From assembly GCA_937922775.1 (NCBI GenBank), contig CALAKE010000740.1, forward strand, positions 1-5,556: a stretch of 5,556 bases of DNA, read 5' to 3'. The notes under the pieces were generated by a model. The model had not been told where the DNA came from, ran no database searches, and was given only the letters and a program-made list of their open reading frames with translations. Within the stretch, counting starts at the first letter, position 1; each line of letters begins with the position of its first letter. The stretch comes from an uncultured bacterium (GTDB taxonomy: Bacteria; Acidobacteriota; UBA890). Positions 1 through 4,333 of this stretch are shown here, in pieces. The translations under genes and the position numbers were made by a program.

Positions 1-948
1 CGGCAGGTCGTGGTGCCCCGTCGTGAGAACCACCTGGACATCCATCCTTGCCAGAGTCGTGATGCATGCTTCCAGCACGATCTCCGAGTCCCAGGCCGTT
101 CTTTTCGACCCGTACCGGGGATTACCGGAATATACCCAGACCACGGGTCTGTCATCGTCGAGATGGTCCAACCAGGAAGGCGGTACAGCGTCGGGATCCT
201 GCCATAGGATCGGGCCCACGTATGCGCAGCCCGTAGTGTCAGGAATGGGGTCCGTCTCCGGTGTGCCCACGATCAGAGTCAAATCGCCCAAATTGAGATC
301 GTCCAACTTCGAGATGGAGGCCAGCCCATATCCGGCGAGGACCTTATTCGCCGCTGGAGTAGCGGATGGAAGACCATCCGGTGGCTCCTTCCACCAGATG
401 AATCCCGGGTTACCAGGATGGGCGTCGGCCTGGATCACGGTAACCAGGGGTTTGTCGAGTGCGCGCGCCGCGATGCAGGCAAAGGGATTCCAAAAATCGA
501 CTACGGCCTCTGGCTGGACCTCGACGATCAACCTCTTCAGAGCTTCACAGTTTGCACGCACGAAGTTCGCGTTCATCAAGCCGGCCATTGCGGCGGCGTG
601 ATCCATGCTCCACGTTTCCGGGGAAGATCGTGCAAACCTGACGGGCGCAGCGCGTGCGAGTTCCCAGATAAAGCTCAGTGCGCCGCCATACTCATCCCTC
701 ACCCGTTTCGACCGGAGCAGTCGAGCCAGGCCAACGGGATTCAGCTTTGCCGCGCCGACTTCATAGATCGGGTGTTTGGGCCGCAGGTTCTCGAAACCCG
801 CCTCGGCTATCAGTATCCGGGGAGCCCTTCCGGGGCTACAGAAGACGATTTCGTGCCCTCTCTCCGACAGCTCTCTGGCGATCGGAAGTGACCGGGCCAG
901 AAGGCCAAGATCGTTCGTCGGCAGCGTGGTGAAGAGGAACCTGGCCAC
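1..948 (-). CDS. GT1/MGT-type glycosyltransferase, C-terminus cut by window edge
   Basis: This is the first 316 residues of a GT-B fold glycosyltransferase of the GT1 (UDP-glucuronosyl/macrolide glycosyltransferase) type; such enzymes move a sugar from a nucleotide-sugar onto a small, often lipophilic acceptor. The N-terminal Rossmann strand (ARFLFTTLP, residues 2-10) is followed by LPIARELSERGHEIVF (21-36) and SPGRAPRILIAEAGFE (38-53), the usual acceptor-domain opening. Residues 272-276 (VYSGN) stand where the family has a V-S-x-G-T-type start of the C-terminal domain, and VVLTTGHHDLP (306-316) matches the next strand. The donor-binding C-terminal part is off the window; family members are usually about 400 residues. 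The start is a GTG at 948, 25 bases after the PLP-enzyme stop, with GGAAGGG about 13 bases upstream. The canonical catalytic His after the first glycine-rich loop is absent: the G-H position reads G15-L16. The fold assignment is firm; the substrate is unknown. Confidence 0.86.
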   Translation of the reverse strand, partial: MARFLFTTLPTNDLGLLARSLPIARELSERGHEIVFCSPGRAPRILIAEAGFENLRPKHPIYEVGAAKLNPVGLARLLRSKRVRDEYGGALSFIWELARAAPVRFARSSPETWSMDHAAAMAGLMNANFVRANCEALKRLIVEVQPEAVVDFWNPFACIAARALDKPLVTVIQADAHPGNPGFIWWKEPPDGLPSATPAANKVLAGYGLASISKLDDLNLGDLTLIVGTPETDPIPDTTGCAYVGPILWQDPDAVPPSWLDHLDDDRPVVWVYSGNPRYGSKRTAWDSEIVLEACITTLARMDVQVVLTTGHHDLP

Positions 949-973
949 TTTTCGGGCTTTCCCTTCCGAGCAC

Positions 974-1894
974 TCAGGGGCCGGAATACAGCTCCGTGCT
1001 CAAGTACTTCATGCCAGAATCAACGGCGACTGTGACAACTGTCTGGTCAGGCCCTAGGCGTTCGGCGATTCGCAACGCAACCGCCACATTCGCACCCGTG
1101 GAAGTTCCTGCGAAGACACCTTCCTGCCGAGCGAGCTGGCGGGCGGTCGCCATCGCTTCTCGAGTCGATACAGTCTGGATCTTGTCGGCGAGCGATTCGT
1201 CCCACAGGGGCACGACAAAGCCGGCACCTGTGCCCTCGATCTTGTGAGATCCACTCGATTCCCCCGACAAGACGGCTGACTCCTCGGGCTCTACCGCGAC
1301 GATGTGCACTGCCTCGTCATGCTCCCGGAGACGCGTCGACACGCCCCGCAGGGACCCGCAGGTGCCGACGCTCTGAACGAAGGCGCTGAACCGCCCGTTC
1401 GCCTGCTCCGAGATTTCATCGGCCATCCGCGCGTAGCTGGACACCTGGTCGTGATTGTTGAGTTGGTCCGTCCAATAACTTCCGGGTGCGGAGGCAAGCG
1501 CTCTCGCTGTCTCGATCATCTCGAGAATCATTTCCTTGGTTGTTTCGCCCGTCGGACTGGGGACAAGTGTAAGCTGAGCTCCCAACGCCGACATGTGATC
1601 CCTCTTCTCCTTGCTGGCCGCTTCCGACGTTACGATCTGAAGAGGGAAACGCTTCGCAGCGCACACGAAGGCCAGCGACACACCGGTGCTCCCGCCCGTG
1701 TATTCGACAACCGAGCCGCCAGGTAGCAACCGTCCATCAGCCTCGGCGGCCTCGACCATCGCGAGCGCCATCCGGTCCTTCATGCTTCCCGTAGGTTTTT
1801 CGTATTCGAGCTTGAGGAGGATTCTGGCGCTACCCTCCGGGACCAGATGCTGCAGGAGAATGAGCCTCGTTCGACCGATGAGCTCGAGCACCAT
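974..1894 (-). CDS. Cysteine-synthase-like PLP-dependent enzyme (fold type II)
   Basis: A 306-residue cytosolic enzyme of the cysteine synthase/cystathionine beta-synthase family, close to the usual 300-320. Members carry out PLP-dependent beta-replacement or elimination on serine-type substrates. The PLP lysine is K39 in KPTGSMKDR (33-41). The substrate-carboxylate loop is TGGSTG (66-71) where CysK has TSGNTG. The PLP phosphate loop is GTCGSLRG (177-184), against GTGGT-type in CysK. GTSTGANVA (from about 263) and the ending DSGMKYLSTELY (292-303) are typical of the family. The N-terminal IGRTRL (6-11) departs from the usual IGxTPL. The frame is open upstream to about 2029, but the ATG at 1894 is chosen: it has GGAGA about 5 bases upstream, begins exactly at the family's N-terminus, and lies 16 bases after the preceding stop. 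It is probably cotranscribed with the PH-like gene before it and the glycosyltransferase after it. The loop changes make true O-acetylserine sulfhydrylase activity uncertain, so no cysK symbol is given. Confidence 0.9.
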   Translation of the reverse strand: MVLELIGRTRLILLQHLVPEGSARILLKLEYEKPTGSMKDRMALAMVEAAEADGRLLPGGSVVEYTGGSTGVSLAFVCAAKRFPLQIVTSEAASKEKRDHMSALGAQLTLVPSPTGETTKEMILEMIETARALASAPGSYWTDQLNNHDQVSSYARMADEISEQANGRFSAFVQSVGTCGSLRGVSTRLREHDEAVHIVAVEPEESAVLSGESSGSHKIEGTGAGFVVPLWDESLADKIQTVSTREAMATARQLARQEGVFAGTSTGANVAVALRIAERLGPDQTVVTVAVDSGMKYLSTELYSGP

Positions 1895-1910
1895 CTGTCT
1901 CCAATCGAGT

Positions 1911-2432
1911 CTATTTCTGAAAGGGGCGGGAACGTCGGCAGGGGATTCCGTGCTGAGCGAGCACGTCCAGGACCCTCTCGCGATCCACCATCTCGACGTG
2001 GACCTCGCCTGAAAACGCGTCCGAGACATGGGACTTCCAGAACCGTCGAAGGGGGTTCGAATCGTTCAAAGGCAGGTAGAATTTGAATCCGTCGCGTGTC
2101 GGCACAACGTGGCTCAGCTGATCCAACTGGAAGACGCGTTCGAATTCTCCCGGCTCCTTCTTGCCGAGCGGTCGATGCTCGAGGTATCCCCCTGTCAGTC
2201 GATACTCGACCCGGCCGCTCACCCCGGGGATGAGCGAGAAGATGGCGCCGACCGCGGCAAGCGCCAGCGCCTTCACGCCAGTCATGGATTGAAATACGAA
2301 ATATGACAGCGCGATGAAGGTGACAAAAACCACAGCCACATATAGCAAAATGATCGGGTTCATCTTTCGCGCCGACCAGTAACACAGAATCTCCGGCCCG
2401 TCGTCGCTCTCGGGTATGGCGTCCGGATCCAT
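1911..2432 (-). CDS. Membrane-anchored protein with PH-like domain, function unknown
   Basis: A 173-residue protein. Residues 1-24 are acidic and probably cytoplasmic. Two hydrophobic helices follow at about 26-47 and 52-70, then a soluble, beta-rich C-terminal region (about 72-165). That region starts GRVEYRLTGGYLEHRP, alternating strand-like segments, and ends with VHVEMVDRERVLDVLAQHGI, a strand plus helix ending. This order (helical hairpin, then a strand-rich domain closed by a helix) resembles bacterial PH-like (bPH) membrane proteins; the resemblance is by pattern only. The ATG at 2432 is supported by GGAGG 8 bases upstream. The stop lies 16 bases before the PLP enzyme's start, so the two are likely cotranscribed. 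It might sense or scaffold something at the inner face of the membrane, but no catalytic residues are evident. Confidence 0.78.
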   Translation of the reverse strand: MDPDAIPESDDGPEILCYWSARKMNPIILLYVAVVFVTFIALSYFVFQSMTGVKALALAAVGAIFSLIPGVSGRVEYRLTGGYLEHRPLGKKEPGEFERVFQLDQLSHVVPTRDGFKFYLPLNDSNPLRRFWKSHVSDAFSGEVHVEMVDRERVLDVLAQHGIPCRRSRPFQK

Positions 2433-2461
2433 CTGTCGAACCTCCGCGTGAGTTTCACTCG

Positions 2462-2491
2462 ACTCTATTCCCGCCGAGTGGCCGGGATCAA
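2462..2491 (-). promoter_or_regulatory. Possible sigma-70-like promoter (weak)
   Basis: In the 100-base gap between the 165-aa and 173-aa genes the minus strand reads TTGATC (2491-2486), 18 bases, then TAGAGT (2467-2462). Each hexamer matches four of six positions of the sigma-70 consensus. Transcription would start near 2455, giving a leader of roughly 23 bases before the ATG at 2432 that still includes its GGAGG. It would drive the PH-like, PLP-enzyme and glycosyltransferase genes. Matches of this quality occur by chance, and the host's promoter consensus is unknown. Confidence 0.2.
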
Positions 2492-2532
2492 TTCGCCGTC
2501 GATTCGGTTCAGCGGCAGTGGTCCTGACGTGG

Positions 2533-3030
2533 CTAAAGGTATGACAAGGCGGCAGCCAAGATAACCGTCAGGAGCAATATGGCCAGGGCTGCACGGGCAT
2601 GGGCCCTGAAGTGCTCGGAAGAGTCCTTGTAGTCCTCCTTGCTGGTGCCGGGGATGATCACGAATCCGGGAGTAATCCGGCTGACGACCAGCCAGTCGAG
2701 GATCACCAGGTCGCCCAACGTGGCAGCCGAAAAGAGGGCTACTAGATTGAGGAAGGCAACCCAGAACGGGATCTCGCCAGCGAGCCTGGACTTCAGCAGA
2801 AGAGTGGAATAGACCGGGAAGCCGAAGGCGAAGATCAGCCAGGGCACACCGACAATCAGCGCCAGTTTCTTCTCCGCCGGCGTCTGCGGCGGGACCTTCG
2901 ACCTGACTGCCTCCGGATAGTCGGTGTATCCCCAAACCCGGGGACTCGTGCTGACCATCATCACGAGCAGGTATGCCGTAGCGGCAACCCCATAGAAGAG
3001 GCTGTGCGTCAGAATGTGAGTCGAGATCAT
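2533..3030 (-). CDS. Four-helix integral membrane protein, uncharacterised conserved family
   Basis: A 165-residue protein with predicted membrane helices at about 8-28, 55-79, 88-116 and 146-164, joined by short polar loops. The first loop (29-54) holds a YTDYPEAVR segment and PPQTPAEKK. The long loop after helix 3 holds the most distinctive residues: DLVILDWL (107-114), TPGFVIIPGT (120-129), YKD (134-136) and HFRAH (140-144). I recall similar D-L-x-x-L-D-W ... P-x-F-x-x-x-P-G-T ... H-F-R patterns in unannotated bacterial membrane proteins, so this is probably a conserved family, but I cannot name it or its function. The ATG at 3030 has only a weak GGCGGA upstream. The gene lies 54 bases after the 84-aa gene and 100 bases before the PH-like gene. 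Charged and aromatic residues clustered in one loop could form a ligand or metal site; this is inference. Confidence 0.82.
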   Translation of the reverse strand: MISTHILTHSLFYGVAATAYLLVMMVSTSPRVWGYTDYPEAVRSKVPPQTPAEKKLALIVGVPWLIFAFGFPVYSTLLLKSRLAGEIPFWVAFLNLVALFSAATLGDLVILDWLVVSRITPGFVIIPGTSKEDYKDSSEHFRAHARAALAILLLTVILAAALSYL

Positions 3031-3084
3031 GATGTCCGCCCGGTTTGCCTGAGGTGTGCCAGGCTCAGCAGCAACATCACCGGA

Positions 3085-3339
3085 CTAGCCATTACCTCCT
3101 CTCGCCACCGCGTTGAAACCTCGGGCCACAAGGGCGATGACCGCTCCACAGAGGAAGCCGAACGCGCCGAAGATGACCGGCATACCGACGAGGGCTCCGA
3201 AAGCCATCGCCGTGCCCCAGTTCAGGCCAATCGTGAGCATGTCTACAAAGAACCCACCGACCGAGTACAGCACGCCACAAACCAAGCCGACGTAGGCCAT
3301 CCACCTGGCTAGCCGAGTTGCTGTGGGGAGAATCTCCAT
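3085..3339 (-). CDS. Small two-helix membrane protein, unknown function
   Basis: An 84-residue hydrophobic protein. A short N-terminal segment with arginines (RLARW, 9-13) precedes one helix at about 14-35. A short polar turn containing LNWGTAMAFGAL (39-50) leads to a second glycine- and alanine-rich hydrophobic stretch at about 45-73. The tail (ARGFNAVARGGNG) is basic and polar. By charge distribution both ends are likely cytoplasmic. The ATG at 3339 is well supported: GGAGG lies 7 bases upstream, inside the 13-base gap after the CPBP protease stop, so the pair is very likely cotranscribed. No catalytic motif is visible. It could be a partner, substrate or regulator of the protease, or simply an orphan membrane protein. 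Confidence 0.78.
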   Translation of the reverse strand: MEILPTATRLARWMAYVGLVCGVLYSVGGFFVDMLTIGLNWGTAMAFGALVGMPVIFGAFGFLCGAVIALVARGFNAVARGGNG

Positions 3340-3352
3340 CGGAATGCCTCCG

Positions 3353-4102
3353 CTAGCCGAAGAACCTCTCGATCATCGACAGACTGTTGAGGACACCGTG
3401 CGCAACGATCGGCGCCCATAGGTTGCGCCCGAAAGCAACGTAGGCGAGACCCATGATCAAGCCAATCAAGACGACGATGAAAGCACCCGAGACGCCATGT
3501 GAGGGCGAGTGCCTGAAGCCGAATATGGCGGCCTGGCTCACCACCGCGAGAATCGCTGGTACCGGGAACGGGATTCTGGAGAAGAGTCCCTCGAACCTCG
3601 TGAGCGAGAAGCACCGATCCTGCAGCTCCTCGAAGAAGGACTCGATCCAAACAAAGAAGAGGATCGAGAGGAGGGCGGCGATATTGCCCTCGATCCCAGC
3701 GAAACGAGTATCTGTGCTCTCAATGGCCGGGTCGGTGCTTGCCGCGGAAGGAGCGGCCTCTGTCGGGGGGAACCAGGACTCGAGTACGGGCTCGAAGATC
3801 ACGACAGATGCGACGACGAGAACTAGAATGAGAACCACCGCCGCCGCCATCTTCACGAAGCTCTCGGGCCGGCGGAGGCCCAGACTCCTCCACGACTCTC
3901 CTCTCACTCTCAACCGCCATGTCGCGACGCCCAGGGTGACGACGGAGTACATCAAGCCGTTTCCGACAAACCCGAGCCCCGGCACGGTCACGGTCCGGAT
4001 GAGGAACATGGCGGCCAGGAAGAAGCCGAGATCGATCAGAGCGGCCCTCGGGTCGGATAAAGCTGCTCGTTGGTCGGAGACTGCTGGCGTACTGCTTTCC
4101 AT
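3353..4102 (-). CDS. CPBP-family intramembrane glutamic protease (Rce1-like)
   Basis: A 249-residue polytopic membrane protein with the three CPBP (Abi/Rce1-like) motifs. Motif 1 is E158-E159-L-Q-D-R163 (EExxxR). Motif 2 is F194-G-F-R-H198 (FxxxH). Motif 3 is H235-G-V-L-N239 (HxxxN). Rce1 cleaves prenylated CAAX proteins; bacterial relatives are linked to bacteriocin immunity or maturation and to processing of membrane proteins, but most have no known substrate. Hydrophobic helices lie at about 21-38, 45-62, 84-104, 140-157, 180-196, 206-224 and 228-240. The acidic, proline-rich loop at 105-139 is probably extracytoplasmic. In motif 1 the residues around the arginine are D162 and C164, where most members have a hydrophobic residue and glycine. 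The ATG at 4102 is chosen over an in-frame TTG at 4156 because AGGA lies about 11 bases upstream and the TTG has no good ribosome site; the choice is not certain. The 84-aa gene follows after 13 bases. Confidence 0.88.
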   Translation of the reverse strand: MESSTPAVSDQRAALSDPRAALIDLGFFLAAMFLIRTVTVPGLGFVGNGLMYSVVTLGVATWRLRVRGESWRSLGLRRPESFVKMAAAVVLILVLVVASVVIFEPVLESWFPPTEAAPSAASTDPAIESTDTRFAGIEGNIAALLSILFFVWIESFFEELQDRCFSLTRFEGLFSRIPFPVPAILAVVSQAAIFGFRHSPSHGVSGAFIVVLIGLIMGLAYVAFGRNLWAPIVAHGVLNSLSMIERFFG

Positions 4103-4115
4103 AACGACGGATTTC

Positions 4116-4125
4116 CTAGGCCTAG
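4116..4125. repeat. Perfect 10-bp palindrome with two CTAG sites
   Basis: CTAGGCCTAG is identical on both strands and contains two CTAG tetramers, which are rare in many bacterial genomes. It lies 13 bases before the chosen CPBP start, and its promoter-distal edge overlaps the AGGA presumed to be the ribosome site. That placement would suit an operator or a small translation-blocking structure, but a 10-bp palindrome alone is weak evidence. If the upstream TTG start is used, it is simply coding sequence. Confidence 0.35.
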
Positions 4126-4168
4126 ATCGTTTGAGCCAGTTGCAGTAAGTGGTCAAGCGAGGACTACA

Positions 4169-4333
4169 TCATGCGTGATCGTTGTGGCTGCTCGAGTCGT
4201 AGACGGCAATCGTGGCAGCGTCCCGGAATTGGTTGTTGTTTTGCCTAATCTGTATTGCCAGGTAGATCAGGGTCGCGATGACGCCGATCGCGCCAAGAAG
4301 AGCAGAGATCGAACCCAGAGCTTCCCAGTTCAT
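4169..4333 (-). CDS. 54-aa single-helix protein, probably a truncated family member
   Basis: A short protein with one membrane helix (about 7-28, ISALLGAIGVIATLIYLAIQ) followed by IRQNNNQFRDAA (29-40) and a polar tail ending HNDHA. The helix followed by Q-I-R-Q-N resembles the N-terminus of a common family of uncharacterised proteins of about 150-250 residues, in which a longer helical soluble part follows. Here a TGA cuts it off just after that point, and neither other frame over the next 65 bases gives a recognisable continuation. It is either a truncated remnant or a functional short form. The ATG at 4333 is strongly supported: GGTGGAG lies about 5 bases upstream, and the ATGA overlaps the sulfatase stop by four bases, so translation is probably coupled. 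The frame is open further upstream to 4459, but that extension overlaps the sulfatase and lacks the family's start. The overlap shows that the start signal has been kept. Confidence 0.65.
   Translation of the reverse strand: MNWEALGSISALLGAIGVIATLIYLAIQIRQNNNQFRDAATIAVYDSSSHNDHA

Noticed and set aside
23..601. 192-codon plus-strand open frame
   Set aside because: It lies wholly antisense to the glycosyltransferase gene, whose minus-strand frame is open for 316 codons and shows family motifs. The plus frame has no recognisable domain and fits antisense openness in G+C-rich DNA.
1895..2029. N-terminal extension of the PLP enzyme to a start at 2029
   Set aside because: The extra 45 residues overlap the preceding gene, are Arg/Ser/Trp-rich and match no family region. 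The ATG at 1894 has a good ribosome site and fits the family N-terminus.
1780..2385. 201-codon minus-strand open frame spanning the PH-like/PLP-enzyme junction
   Set aside because: It overlaps two genes with good starts in other frames, and its composition (Arg, Gly, Ser, Pro) is typical of an out-of-frame reading.
2456..2480. CACTCG/CGAGTG inverted repeat with a 13-base loop as a terminator
   Set aside because: The stem is only 6 bp, the loop is long, and no T-tract follows on the minus strand. It also overlaps the possible promoter, so a terminator call is not supported.
2465..2935. 156-codon minus-strand open frame
   Set aside because: It is an out-of-frame shadow of the four-helix membrane protein, without membrane segments or motifs.
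3453..4148. 231-codon plus-strand open frame
   Set aside because: It is antisense to the CPBP protease with its three catalytic motifs. The translation is low-complexity, rich in Arg, Thr and Ser, with no domain.
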